Part shown: positions 52,590 to 60,957 of the stretch, piece by piece
Layout of the letters: every line of letters begins with the position of its first letter
Position numbering within the stretch: position 1 is the stretch's first letter
Source: JALEFZ01 sp038527485
GTDB taxonomy: Bacteria; Bacteroidota; Bacteroidia; J057
Reading direction: 5' to 3'
Assembly (NCBI GenBank): GCA_038527485.1
Contig: JBCBFT010000005.1
Location: forward strand, 1 to 64,000
DNA: 64,000 nt
The notes under the pieces: generated by a model
The model's database searches: none
What the model was told of the DNA's origin: nothing
The model's input: only the letters and a program-made list of their open reading frames with translations
Translations under genes and position numbers: made by a program

Positions 52590-52749
52590 ATCCTTTGCGT
52601 AGAAGGTTCTCTATAAATTCAGTAGACGGATATTAGAAAATGAGGTCTAAGTGAGGTAATAATGCCTCAACAGTCATACTTTAAGTCTCTTGTCTTGAAC
52701 ATAGTGAAATCCCCTTCAGTATCACGTCTGAATATCTGACCTCTTACTT
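52590..52749. repeat. Diverged dispersed repeat, copy A
   Basis: A stretch of about 160 bp resembles 62070-62238 along its length. Shared landmarks, in order, are a GTAG.CG.A.AT-AGAAAA part, ATAATGCCTCAA against ATAAGTCCTCAA, ATACTTTAA, a CTTGT/TTATTTTGA..ATAGT part, and a closing ACGTCT followed by TCCTCTTACT-like sequence. Both copies lie just after the 3' end of a minus-strand gene. The remaining ~250 bp of this gap (52341-52589) holds nothing recognisable. Confidence 0.6.
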
Positions 52750-53338
52750 ATTGATACTTGAGAATGACTTCCGCTTGATTGTAGTACTCAAGTAATTGGA
52801 GTTCTCGGCTGGCAATATCCTGCAACTGATTTTTGAATAATAGCAAATTCAATCTGGCATGCTCCTTAGCATTTAAATCAGGCGATAGGAGTAACTCAAT
52901 CATTTTGGGAAAAGGTTCGTACGTAGTTTTCTGTTGCTTATAGATTTTTGACAGAATGAGTAATTCATCATATTCAAAATTCACGATTAGAGGATGGGAC
53001 TTGGCAATATCCCAAGTATCATTGGCTGGCATGTCACTCATGATAGTTCCTCTGGTAAATATGCTGTAAAGGACTGACCGCTCTTTTATAAAATCCTCGA
53101 TAAATATTTCACTATGAGAAAGGCTATCTAAACTTTTCACCATTTCTCCATGGTAAGGAACCCAAGAATCTAAAAGCTTTTTATTCTCATTTAGCTCTGA
53201 TTTTATTTTTGACAGTAGTTGGGTCGCCTCCCTTTCTTTTTTGCTTTCCTCAATTCTCTCACTGAGATATAAACCCAGAACGACACTAAAAACGATCAAG
53301 ATCACTTGGGTGATATTTTTCAGTACTGTCTCCTTCAT
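52748..53338 (-). CDS. Membrane-anchored hypothetical protein (DUF6090-like layout)
   Basis: This 196-residue protein has one N-terminal membrane helix (ITQVILIVFSVVLGLYLSERIEE), followed at once by a charged helical stretch rich in Lys and Glu (SKKEREATQLLSKIKSELNENKKLLD) and a helical remainder. This arrangement of a short cytoplasmic tail, a helix and a periplasmic helical domain resembles the Bacteroidota DUF6090 proteins, although I am not certain of the family. No catalytic motif is visible. Its 3' end overlaps the start of repeat copy A by two bases. Confidence 0.6.
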   Translation of the reverse strand: MKETVLKNITQVILIVFSVVLGLYLSERIEESKKEREATQLLSKIKSELNENKKLLDSWVPYHGEMVKSLDSLSHSEIFIEDFIKERSVLYSIFTRGTIMSDMPANDTWDIAKSHPLIVNFEYDELLILSKIYKQQKTTYEPFPKMIELLLSPDLNAKEHARLNLLLFKNQLQDIASRELQLLEYYNQAEVILKYQ

Positions 53339-53581
53339 TTCACCAAGTTCTTGTTTTTAGAAGGATATTCAAAATTTCGAATATTCATCATCCTTGGTGA
53401 TCTGATGCGGTATGGCGGCCTTGTATATGCGTATTTCGACCGATAGGGAGCATGATTGTCATCGCCATTGCTAGGCGCAGGATTTATTTACTTTCACAAA
53501 GCCTCCTAAAGTTAGTGCCTAACTACACAACTCCCCATAGAGGATGTTCATGTACTTAGGCACTTCGTTCCCATTTATTTA

Positions 53582-54622
53582 TTAGCTGTGTTTTTTAACG
53601 AAATCAGTAATCAGGTCAGCAGCTTCTTTCCTTTTATCTTCGATACTTAGCTTGATTGCCGCAATTTGGACTTCTTCCTGATCTACAACGAACTCAAAAA
53701 ATGCTTTCTCTTCTTGAGGAGCGATCTTTCTCAGCTCTTTAAGCTTTTCATTGTAATTGACAGTCTGATCGAGCATCGTCTTGAGCATAATGGCATTAGG
53801 TAAAACATCCAAGCCCAAGACACCTAGTCCAGCCTGTATGTTCGCTATTAATCCTGCTTCTTGGGATAGATTGTATTTAGCGGCAAAGGGGGCATACTTT
53901 ACTTGAAGAAATTCTTCAAATGTAACCCAGGCAGCTGTAAAATATTTATCCTCATCGCTGGATGCCTTGGAAGCCATTTTGTGGGCGCTTTTTAAAGCAA
54001 AGGCTCTGTTTTGAACTTCCATTTCAAATAACTCTGCCACTTTTTCATTCATAGATTTGAGCGGTGCAATCTCGTATTCTGAATCATCATCTCTTTCCAA
54101 AATGAAGAAAAAAGGATTCTCGAGACGGTCTGGTTCACCTTTAAAATCCATGACGCCTAATACTGTCTTCTCGTCTATTTTTACAAACATGTCGTTGATG
54201 GGCACTTCATCATAGATCATTGTGGCTGTCACTCTACCTTTAAACTCGGTATCTCTGAGTCGAGCTTTGCTTTCTTTTGTTTCCATAGCAAATCTCCCCA
54301 AGCGTAACACTGTACCGACGAGGTCATTTTTTGGAAGATTCATATCAAATGGCATCATCTTTGGATCGACGGACCATAACTCTTTTTTGTCATCTGCAAA
54401 AAATACGAGCGGATGCACCTCTTCATCATTGAGGTACATCTTGCCGTACCAACCTGATGCTTCAAAAAGGCCGTCGAAACGATGACCTGTCTCGACATCT
54501 GACCCTTTCCACCTGCCGTGCATAAAATCGGAGGAAATAGTCTCTAGACTCTGGAAAAGTTCATATGCCTCTTCTGGTGTGGCTTTGCGTTCTGCTAATA
54601 CGCGATTAAGTAGGGCTGTCAT
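53582..54622 (-). CDS. GXWXG/DUF4334-type protein fused to a helical domain shared with the next gene
   Basis: This 346-residue cytoplasmic protein has residues ~30-185 matching the GXWXG-DUF4334 pattern (HGRWKGSDVETGH, ASGWYGKMYLN, ATMIYDEVPINDMFVKIDE). From about 210 onward it carries a helical domain (EVQNRAFALKSA, WVTFEEFLQVKYAPFA, MLDQTVNYNEKLKEL, FVVDQEEVQIAAIKLSIE, DFVKKHS). The same helical domain makes up almost all of the next gene upstream (54667-55254). The domain is unknown to me. It has many Glu and few His, so a metal role is not obvious. The ATG at 54622 starts MTALLNRVLAERKATP. Confidence 0.7.
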   Translation of the reverse strand: MTALLNRVLAERKATPEEAYELFQSLETISSDFMHGRWKGSDVETGHRFDGLFEASGWYGKMYLNDEEVHPLVFFADDKKELWSVDPKMMPFDMNLPKNDLVGTVLRLGRFAMETKESKARLRDTEFKGRVTATMIYDEVPINDMFVKIDEKTVLGVMDFKGEPDRLENPFFFILERDDDSEYEIAPLKSMNEKVAELFEMEVQNRAFALKSAHKMASKASSDEDKYFTAAWVTFEEFLQVKYAPFAAKYNLSQEAGLIANIQAGLGVLGLDVLPNAIMLKTMLDQTVNYNEKLKELRKIAPQEEKAFFEFVVDQEEVQIAAIKLSIEDKRKEAADLITDFVKKHS

Positions 54623-54666
54623 AATGAATTTGTTCAGAAGGTTTGACTGTTTATGCTAAGATTGAA

Positions 54667-55254
54667 TTATTGATGGCTCTTGACGAAGTCAGCAAAGACA
54701 TTGGCTGCCTCCTGATTTCCCCCTTTTATCTTATGTGCTATTGCTTTTACCTGCGCCTCTTCCTGTTTCACTACAAAGCGAGCGAACTCAAGGTCTTCAC
54801 TTGTGGCGTAGTCGGGTAGCTTTTTGAGTTTCTCGAGGTAGTCTTCTGTCTGATCAAGCATGGTTTCGTAGAAGGTCTTCTGTGGAAGAATATCTGATGC
54901 GAGTTCGCCAAAGAAAGCCTGTGCCTTCGCTGTACTCCGAGGCTCTTGCGAAAGCCCATACTTCTCTGCATAGGGCTTATACTGCTTTTGTAGGAATTCC
55001 TCAAAAGCTACCCATTCACGATAGAGGATCTTATCTCCATCTTCTGTCACTTTTTCAGAAATGGCGCTTATGCTCAATAGGGCAAAAGCTCGGTTTTGTA
55101 CTTCTTTCTCGAATAGCTGAAGGAATGCTTCCTGGCGTTTGAGATCTGGATTTTCCTGGCAGAATGCAGGAAGGAGCATGCTTAATAGTCCTAATGTTAG
55201 CACTACTTTGAGACAAACGCGTCTCAAAAATGGGGTTGGCAACGTCATGTTCAT
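54667..55254 (-). CDS. Exported single-domain paralogue of the fused helical domain
   Basis: This 195-residue protein has a signal peptide (LTLGLLSMLLPAFC) and possibly a Cys at the cleavage site. The mature part is the helical domain seen at the C-terminus of 53582-54622, with shared residues in EVQNRAFALLSI, REWVAFEEFLQKQYKPYAEKYGLSQE, MLDQTEDYLEKLKKL, FVVKQEEAQVKAIAHKI and FADFVKSH (parts quoted). One copy is thus exported and the other is in the cytoplasm, fused to a GXWXG-type domain. No enzyme motif is visible. It is probably cotranscribed with the fused gene, 44 bp away. Confidence 0.7.
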   Translation of the reverse strand: MNMTLPTPFLRRVCLKVVLTLGLLSMLLPAFCQENPDLKRQEAFLQLFEKEVQNRAFALLSISAISEKVTEDGDKILYREWVAFEEFLQKQYKPYAEKYGLSQEPRSTAKAQAFFGELASDILPQKTFYETMLDQTEDYLEKLKKLPDYATSEDLEFARFVVKQEEAQVKAIAHKIKGGNQEAANVFADFVKSHQ

Positions 55255-55334
55255 GTCGGTTTAGTGTTTCTATTACCGACTTGAACTAGGAGGACCAATA
55301 GGTGTTGTAGGTCTTCCGAATTCTGTGATAAATA

Positions 55335-55904
55335 TCACGTAGAATATTTTTTTCTTAGGCGGCTAAGGTTTTCGCGTGACATGCCGAGATAAGACGCAAG
55401 GTGGGTAATGGGTATTCTATGGATGTATTCAGGATTGTTTTCCATGAGATGAACGTACCTTTCCATTCCTTCCCGATCGGCTAAATTTCGAGCGTGGGTA
55501 TCAATAAAATCGATGTATTCTTCCAATAGTTTAATAGCAAGATTGGCTACTACAATTTCTGTTTTCTCAAGAAGCCTTGATTTTTCCATATCCAGTCGCA
55601 TACACAGACTGTCCTCCATAAATAAGATGGTTTCTTTCGATTCTCTCCCCATGTAGTTATCCATAGAAACGGCCATTTCCCCTTCTAAGGCAAACCAATT
55701 CACTATTTCTACTGAATCCTTCAAATAGTAGCTTCTAGCTGCTCCTTGGAGTATCCAATAAGCATATTTGCTATATGATCCCGCTCGAATCACTTTTTGC
55801 CCCTTTTTAATATGGACCTCGTCAAAGAGGTCATTCCACTTCTGATACAATTCGGGAGTAATTTCCACATCCTCTCCTAAGTATTGTCTCACTAGATCGA
55901 TCAT
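55335..55904 (-). CDS. Crp/Fnr family transcriptional regulator
   Basis: This 189-residue protein has the cyclic-nucleotide-binding beta-barrel (KGQKVIRAGSYSKYAYWILQGAARSYYLKD, part quoted), a dimerisation helix and a C-terminal winged helix (RIPITHLASYLGMSRENLSRLRKKYS). The barrel lacks the cAMP-binding Arg-Ser pair of Crp in recognisable form. Members of this Bacteroidota group with similar sequence usually sense unknown signals and control the nearest operon. It lies upstream of the exported-domain gene by 80 bp on the same strand and is a plausible regulator of that pair. Confidence 0.88.
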   Translation of the reverse strand: MIDLVRQYLGEDVEITPELYQKWNDLFDEVHIKKGQKVIRAGSYSKYAYWILQGAARSYYLKDSVEIVNWFALEGEMAVSMDNYMGRESKETILFMEDSLCMRLDMEKSRLLEKTEIVVANLAIKLLEEYIDFIDTHARNLADREGMERYVHLMENNPEYIHRIPITHLASYLGMSRENLSRLRKKYST

Positions 55905-55985
55905 GATACTTTTCTGGTTCTTGCTTGGTGCGTGACTAGGGATACCGCTGGGAACTTATCGTACAGCACAAGATATGCGCAGAAT

Positions 55986-56174
55986 CTATCTCTTCAAATA
56001 TTGATGGGCCGTCATTACTGGAATCTTCGAACTCTTGAAGTCTTTCAAATTTCTTGTAATCCGAATATCAGCCTCATTTTCTAGAGTTGTATAGTATGGA
56101 AGTCCATCTTCAAAATCTTTAAAGGACAAACGATTTATCGAGAATGATATTTGGCTACAAAATTTTCTCGCCAT
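55986..56174 (-). pseudogene. C-terminal remnant of a PIN-domain (VapC-type) toxin
   Basis: The 62-codon frame has an unrelated N-terminus, but from about residue 15 it reads LSFKDFEDGLPYYTTLENEADIRITRNLKDFKSSKIPV (parts quoted). This is the C-terminal third of PIN ribonucleases, with the DFEDG acidic motif and the TRN..DF end. The N-terminal catalytic Asp region is missing. It overlaps the last 40 bp of the DUF4240-like gene in another frame. I take it as the residue of a lost toxin gene. Confidence 0.65.
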
Positions 56175-57100
56175 TCACTTTCGTCTGGAAATTCATTATT
56201 CAGCTCAAGATCGATTCTGATTTCCCTTGGACAATAAAAATATTTTCCCTTTTCGTTTATAGTATTGATTGATAATAGTCGATCAATCATCTCAAGATAT
56301 TGATCAACTGTCAGTTCGAATGGATTCCAACCGATACCTGGACTCATACCTGCATCGCCACCACCACCTGACTTAAAAAAGTCTTTAACTATTACGAAAG
56401 GAGGAATGTAGGCTCTTAGACGATCCTTCGTCCAACCAAAAGGGGCATATGGTGCGTCAATATATAATTGCCAGATTTTTCCCAGTCTAATGGTTCCTTC
56501 ATCCCCCATACCACCATATTTTTTATACACTTTCTGGTCCCCATGTGCTCTTTTCCAAAATCTTGAATAAAGCAGTGGAAAAACGCCCTCTAGATCAATA
56601 ATTGGATGGGCCACTACATTGTCAAACCAAGGATGCTTTTCCCAAACCTTTTCATGAAGTGTTTCTGTGAGTGCTACGTCAATATCTTCATTTTCGCCTG
56701 GTGTTACATTGATCTTTAGATAATAGGCTTCAACGAAAACTTCTCTGAACGATTTTGAACGGTACGCCATAGGAAATGGACGATCCTCAAGATTGTTACT
56801 CAGAAAGTGGTCAGGATTAGCCAGCGCTTGATCCCAAAAATCCTTACCTCCAGCAATGAGATAAGATAAAAAATACTCTAGCTCCTCTTCAAAACAATAT
56901 CCATTAACCAGATACCCAACTTGCATCATCTCCAAAGTATTTCCCTCCAAAAGTCTCTCCTCAAAATCGATGATTAATTGGAACAACAAGTCGCTTGAAA
57001 GATTTTGCAATTGACCAATCATGTAAGAAGCTTGGTCATCAATATCTCCATTTGTTTTTTCTCTTGCTTCATCAATAATATCCCAAATGTTTACATTCAT
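56135..57100 (-). CDS. DUF4240-like hypothetical protein
   Basis: This 321-residue soluble protein has an N-terminal helical part (IIDEAREKTNGDIDDQASYMIGQLQNLS, LLFQLIIDFEERLLE, VNGYCFEEELEYFLSYLIAGGKDFW, parts quoted) that matches the DUF4240 pattern, in which a short helical bundle carries D/E and Y/W positions. The remainder has SGGGGDAGMSPGIGWNPFELTVDQYLEMI and an acidic C-terminus. DUF4240 members are often isolated or near polymorphic-toxin loci, and immunity functions have been suggested. The role here is unknown. It starts with MNVNIWD and ends within the PIN remnant. Confidence 0.65.
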   Translation of the reverse strand: MNVNIWDIIDEAREKTNGDIDDQASYMIGQLQNLSSDLLFQLIIDFEERLLEGNTLEMMQVGYLVNGYCFEEELEYFLSYLIAGGKDFWDQALANPDHFLSNNLEDRPFPMAYRSKSFREVFVEAYYLKINVTPGENEDIDVALTETLHEKVWEKHPWFDNVVAHPIIDLEGVFPLLYSRFWKRAHGDQKVYKKYGGMGDEGTIRLGKIWQLYIDAPYAPFGWTKDRLRAYIPPFVIVKDFFKSGGGGDAGMSPGIGWNPFELTVDQYLEMIDRLLSINTINEKGKYFYCPREIRIDLELNNEFPDESEWRENFVAKYHSR

Positions 57101-57456
57101 TGATTCTGCTCATTTTTTCGTAATTGTCTAATGTTTATTAAATCCCTGATTATCAATGGGCATTCTTTTTCATGTTCTGTTTGATATCTGGATCTAGTAA
57201 AGATACTCCATTCATTAATGGTCAAGGCCTTTGATAGCATTTTTGTCGTGTCGCTTATATGGTTTTTCTCGGATAGTCCACTTACGGGTTATTATTGATT
57301 CTCAATAATTTGCATGAGGACTTCTTTGATCTTGGCATCACATGCATCGATTTCAGATATGCAGAATGGGTGTCTATAGATTCTTCATCAACATACTTTT
57401 CAAGACGCTTGGTCTATCAGATATATGGAAAGATGGTATTAAGACATTTGCTGCAT
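57101..57456. other. Gap with a possible degraded coding fragment
   Basis: About 355 bp lie between the DUF4240-like gene and a lipoprotein gene. On the minus strand a short frame near 57295-57380 reads ...SEIDACDAKIKEVLMQII and ends at a stop. Upstream it is closed by stop codons in all frames, so it is at best a remnant (a transposase-like helix is one thought, not supported further). Confidence 0.3.
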
Positions 57457-57894
57457 TTAGGTAGACAAATCCTCGATCCTCACTAAGAACCACTGCCCTT
57501 CTCGCTGCTCAAAGTGATAGCTGACGCTGATGCCATTTTCCTCGCCCCGATATTTCACGATGGCTTGCTGCTTTTCTATCTTTTGCGTGACATCATAGTT
57601 GGGGGTTCGTTCAAGGGCAATCTGACGGAAGCGATAAGAAGAGGACTTGATCTGAGATTTCGTAGGGTTGAGGTCCCCGTCGAGCGACTCGACGATCAGT
57701 GGAAACACCACACGTCCCACGTGAAAGGCCTCATCCCGATTGAATCGCTGAATAAAGTCCTGAAAAGTTTCGGGCTGAGCAGGAGTAGTGGGTGTTTCCT
57801 CGATATCTTCTTCCACGGATTGGCCTTCCCCACAAGCCCAGAAAGGCAGGAGTAAGACGACATAAAAGAAAACATGAAGCCCCTGTTTGATCAT
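57457..57894 (-). CDS. Putative lipoprotein (DUF4348-like)
   Basis: This 145-residue protein has a leader ending in the lipobox LLPFWAC (Cys 21), then an acidic, Pro- and Thr-rich linker (VEEDIEETPTTPAQPE) and a domain beginning FQDFIQRFNRDEAFHVGRVVFPL. This resembles the DUF4348 pattern of Bacteroidota lipoproteins in which F..F...F..D..FQ..R..FPL begins the domain. The rest is strand-rich (ISVSYHFEQREGQWFLVRIEDLS). Function is unknown. It follows the previous gene in the same direction with no obvious partner. Confidence 0.65.
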   Translation of the reverse strand: MIKQGLHVFFYVVLLLPFWACGEGQSVEEDIEETPTTPAQPETFQDFIQRFNRDEAFHVGRVVFPLIVESLDGDLNPTKSQIKSSSYRFRQIALERTPNYDVTQKIEKQQAIVKYRGEENGISVSYHFEQREGQWFLVRIEDLST

Positions 57895-57983
57895 GCGAAA
57901 AACCTGATATGAGAAGGCTAAAGTTAAGACTCAATCACTTCCCGAAAAAGGCTTCTTTTTGTCTCTCCCCATTTGGCAGTATA

Positions 57984-58505
57984 TCACTGATCATCTGCCC
58001 CCGTCAAAACCATTGACCTGTTTTGAAGATTTTTGACGCGTATCTGTACTTCCGATTGCTCATAAAATACCTCCCCTGTCTTCATATCCAAAATCTCCAT
58101 GTCCTCATAATGCCCTTTGTAGTAATAAGGAATATCTGTCGGAACCTGCTTCAAAGCTTCATGGAAACACTCCATCATCCACATGCTGAGGATTTCTGTT
58201 TCCACCGTGATCGTCTTGGCCCAGAGGAAGTCTTCTACTACATGTTCCTCATCATAATCAAATGGCGACAACTGATCCATCTCATACTCGCTCAGTATCC
58301 CATAGAGGTCCTGGAACAACTCCATTCTCTCTCCTAGCCAAGCTGTTACCTCGATATTTTCATATGGAAAACTGACCAATACTTTGCGAGCACCGATTTC
58401 ATTACTCTTTGTAATGATGGTGCGAAAACCTTCTATGGCCTTCATTTGGCGCGCGTGTAGGTAGGTGTGAATGGCTTCCATTCTTTTCCAAACGTCTGGA
58501 TTCAT
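57984..58505 (-). CDS. Hypothetical protein, 173 residues
   Basis: I do not recognise this family. The protein is soluble with an N-terminal helical segment (VWKRMEAIHTYLHARQMKAIEGFRTI), an alpha/beta middle (KVLVSFPYENIEVTAWLGERMELFQDLYGIL) and a C-terminal strand set (DMEILDMKTGEVFYEQSEVQIRVKNL). No catalytic or binding motif is visible. It lies in the run of single-gene units between 57 and 61 kb on the minus strand. Confidence 0.6.
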   Translation of the reverse strand: MNPDVWKRMEAIHTYLHARQMKAIEGFRTIITKSNEIGARKVLVSFPYENIEVTAWLGERMELFQDLYGILSEYEMDQLSPFDYDEEHVVEDFLWAKTITVETEILSMWMMECFHEALKQVPTDIPYYYKGHYEDMEILDMKTGEVFYEQSEVQIRVKNLQNRSMVLTGADDQ

Positions 58506-58658
58506 ACCGTTTCATTATTTGATGGGACAAGAAAACAAACAAAAGTCGATCCCTTATCAAAGGACCGACGCTTAAGATGTGATCTTTTTCTCCTTATTTC
58601 TCGACTGCGGCCTTCAACAGCTCCATACCTTAGTGTTCTGAGTGACAAGTTTTGCCCC

Positions 58659-59402
58659 TTAGCTTTTCTCTATCCGTCGAAACGTTTGATCCAAGTCTAA
58701 TTTCTGCTCCTGATAGTGGCTAAGGTCCTGCTTCTCTTCTTTCATCTTATCAAGATAATGCGCCTTGGTACAACCCATCTTTTGAGCCAATGCAAGGGTT
58801 TCCTCCACAGATTTGTATACATTGCCCATCTTGGTGATAAAGAGAACATGAGGAGGCACTTGAGCGAGCCTGTAAGCAACCTGCTTATGGTGGCCATCCA
58901 CCATGTGAAAAATCCACGAGTTCTCGACATGAAGCCAAACCATCACAGGACGATCTCCCCTCAGAATAGCTTCTTTATATTTTCCTACTGTCTCACCATC
59001 CAAACTATGCTGCGTAGCTGTGACAGTAGGCATTCCTCCGTAAGTATTATAGCTTTCATATCCCGTATGTGCATGAATCGATTCCATATGGATACTTTTG
59101 GATACTTCATAATATCCAAAAGTGTATGTCCCATATGCCAAAAAATCCACAAAGTACGAGGCAGCCTCCACAAAGTCTCCTTCATGCTGTATGCCCTCCT
59201 TGAGGATTTGTCTAATCCTATAATTGGTTTGCACTGCCTGTCGTTTGAGACCTTGCGCGAGATGATACCTCCATGTAGTTCCTACTTCTGCATACCACTG
59301 ATAGTGGATAGGTTTTCCCTTGAAGTATAAAATGGATTCCTGGGGATTACCCATAATGTCTAATACCCCGTTTTTGCCGTATGTATCCAGAATGATTTTC
59401 AT
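58659..59402 (-). CDS. Hypothetical protein with ParB/Srx-like DGHHK motif
   Basis: This 247-residue soluble protein starts with MKIILDTYGKNGVLDIMGN. The middle has an aromatic segment (SILYFKGKPIHYQWYAEVGTTW) and then, at around residue 168, ENSWIFHMVDGHHKQVAYRLAQVP. The DGHHK step recalls the DGxHR motif of ParB/sulfiredoxin-like nucleotide-binding or nuclease domains, but the rest is not clearly that fold. The C-terminus is helical (SVEETLALAQKMGCTKAHYL). The start at 59402 was chosen over 59447, which adds an unrelated segment. No partner is visible. Confidence 0.55.
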   Translation of the reverse strand: MKIILDTYGKNGVLDIMGNPQESILYFKGKPIHYQWYAEVGTTWRYHLAQGLKRQAVQTNYRIRQILKEGIQHEGDFVEAASYFVDFLAYGTYTFGYYEVSKSIHMESIHAHTGYESYNTYGGMPTVTATQHSLDGETVGKYKEAILRGDRPVMVWLHVENSWIFHMVDGHHKQVAYRLAQVPPHVLFITKMGNVYKSVEETLALAQKMGCTKAHYLDKMKEEKQDLSHYQEQKLDLDQTFRRIEKS

Positions 59403-59472
59403 GGTCAAGTATCCTTCTATATGGATTTGTTCTATCCTATACGCCAAATGTATTTATACGTTTAATACTACC

Positions 59473-60237
59473 TCATCCTTGAGGACGAAACAGAATCGAA
59501 GGTAGCAAGGACCACAAAATAAGTACCCCAAAGTAAGCCATCTCTGGAATATTGTGGAACCAATTGGCTTGGAGTAGACCTGCTACCATGATCACATGCG
59601 CCAGCAAAGACCAGACGAGACCCCAAAGGATAAGTTTTCTCGCTCCTGCATACTGTTGTCGCATGAACCGTAAAAACAAAAGATATATGGGAATGAAGAT
59701 AACAAGGGACGTCAGAAGACCAGGATTATAGGTAACATTGACGACACTCGCCAAAATATGAACCACCCCATTTACGATGATGATATGGGCCATGGCACTC
59801 AAAGGAAAAAGATGCCTGGGGCTGCGTACGATGGCTAACATGCCGACCAACCAAACCAGTGAAGTATTGATGATAAGAATACTTGCTCTTGTCAAAGGTC
59901 CTATGGTTCCTTCGGGAGCACCTAGCATGCCCAAGATAAAGTTGTTGTTGAAGGTGTAGAATGCGTACGTATTTCCAAATAGATCTATCCAGTGCTCCTC
60001 ATACTGGTGGATGATGTAGGCGATGAGCATCAAAACTCCAAGGAATCGGGCATCCTTCCATAAACCTTTGATCTCTCCATCTGGACGGAAGGCAAAAGCA
60101 CCTATCAGCAAAAAAGGAACAGCATACGTCCCGATTTTCATCCAATTTTCAAGTAAAAAATCATATTGTCCTAGCGGCAGCCAAAGCATCGCAAATAGCA
60201 AGCCCACACTCCCGTAGAGAAGATGTACATGTTTCAT
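59473..60237 (-). CDS. HXXEE-motif membrane protein
   Basis: This 254-residue inner-membrane protein has about seven hydrophobic segments and the HQYEEHWIDLFGN motif after the third, which defines the HXXEE family (H-x-x-E-E). The start of the protein is MKHVHLLYGSVGLLFAMLWLPLGQYDF, chosen because the 17 extra codons upstream would not form a signal and the Crp-type gene ends 66 bp before it. The motif looks like a metal site. The role of the family is not known. A Crp/Fnr regulator sits immediately upstream on the same strand, the arrangement of a regulator and its target. Confidence 0.75.
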   Translation of the reverse strand: MKHVHLLYGSVGLLFAMLWLPLGQYDFLLENWMKIGTYAVPFLLIGAFAFRPDGEIKGLWKDARFLGVLMLIAYIIHQYEEHWIDLFGNTYAFYTFNNNFILGMLGAPEGTIGPLTRASILIINTSLVWLVGMLAIVRSPRHLFPLSAMAHIIIVNGVVHILASVVNVTYNPGLLTSLVIFIPIYLLFLRFMRQQYAGARKLILWGLVWSLLAHVIMVAGLLQANWFHNIPEMAYFGVLILWSLLPSILFRPQG

Positions 60238-60303
60238 TTCCTGGTTCGTTTTGGTTGGAAGAACCAAGTTATGAGCTGAGAAGGACAAAAAGGTTGACCA
60301 AGG

Positions 60304-60909
60304 TTAAGACTTGTACCGTTTACTCAAAAATCTACTCAGTGCTTCAGGAGAGATGCCCAGGAAGCTGGCGATATGTTTGGAAGGCGTATGGCGAATGACC
60401 TCAGGATAATGGTTTTCAAGGAATTGATATCTTTTCTCTGTGCTAGAGATCGTTTTAATGGTCGTGAAATGCTTATTTTCCAGACTGTTTTGGATGATTT
60501 TTTTTCGAATGAATAACCCCATGTAATCGGAGTGTAGATACCATTCGATAAACTGGTCAAATGGAATAGAAATAAACACCACATCCGTGATGGCGATTAA
60601 ATTATCTTCTGCGAGCGCGCCTGTAGCTGCACTGACGATATTGGCACTAAAATTCCCCTTCTGAAAAAATCGTGTAATGACATGCTTATCTTCATATCGA
60701 TATTCAGAAGCCACAATGCCCTCCATCAAGTAGATTACACGATTACAGATTTCTGTTTGAGGAAAAAGTACCGCACGCTTTTTAGCTGATTGGACCTCAC
60801 AGGTCTGAGTAAAAGTATCCCATTCTCTCCCATCTCGATTGTCTGTGATGGCTTCTAGCTCTTGCGCAAACGCAGAAAAGGTGTTCCATATGTGATGAGG
60901 ATCAGCCAT
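60304..60909 (-). CDS. Crp/Fnr family transcriptional regulator
   Basis: This 201-residue regulator has an N-terminal helical segment, the beta-barrel sensor (KRAVLFPQTEICNRVIYLMEGIVASEYRYED, parts quoted), and a winged helix near the C-terminus (TPSKHIASFLGISPEALSRFLSKRY). It lacks the CRP-type cAMP pocket residues in a recognisable form and has no Fnr cysteines, so the signal is unknown. It is the second such regulator in 5 kb (the other at 55335-55904), and the two share the same basic layout. It probably controls the HXXEE gene 66 bp downstream. Confidence 0.88.
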   Translation of the reverse strand: MADPHHIWNTFSAFAQELEAITDNRDGREWDTFTQTCEVQSAKKRAVLFPQTEICNRVIYLMEGIVASEYRYEDKHVITRFFQKGNFSANIVSAATGALAEDNLIAITDVVFISIPFDQFIEWYLHSDYMGLFIRKKIIQNSLENKHFTTIKTISSTEKRYQFLENHYPEVIRHTPSKHIASFLGISPEALSRFLSKRYKS

Positions 60910-60957
60910 GAGAAATTTTCTATCTGGAGTCTCTGATTAAGATTCACTTCCACATAC

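Noticed and set aside
57295..57380. Minus-strand fragment resembling a transposase helix (EIDACDAKIKEVLMQII)
   Set aside because: Too short and flanked by stop codons in all frames. The resemblance is not specific.
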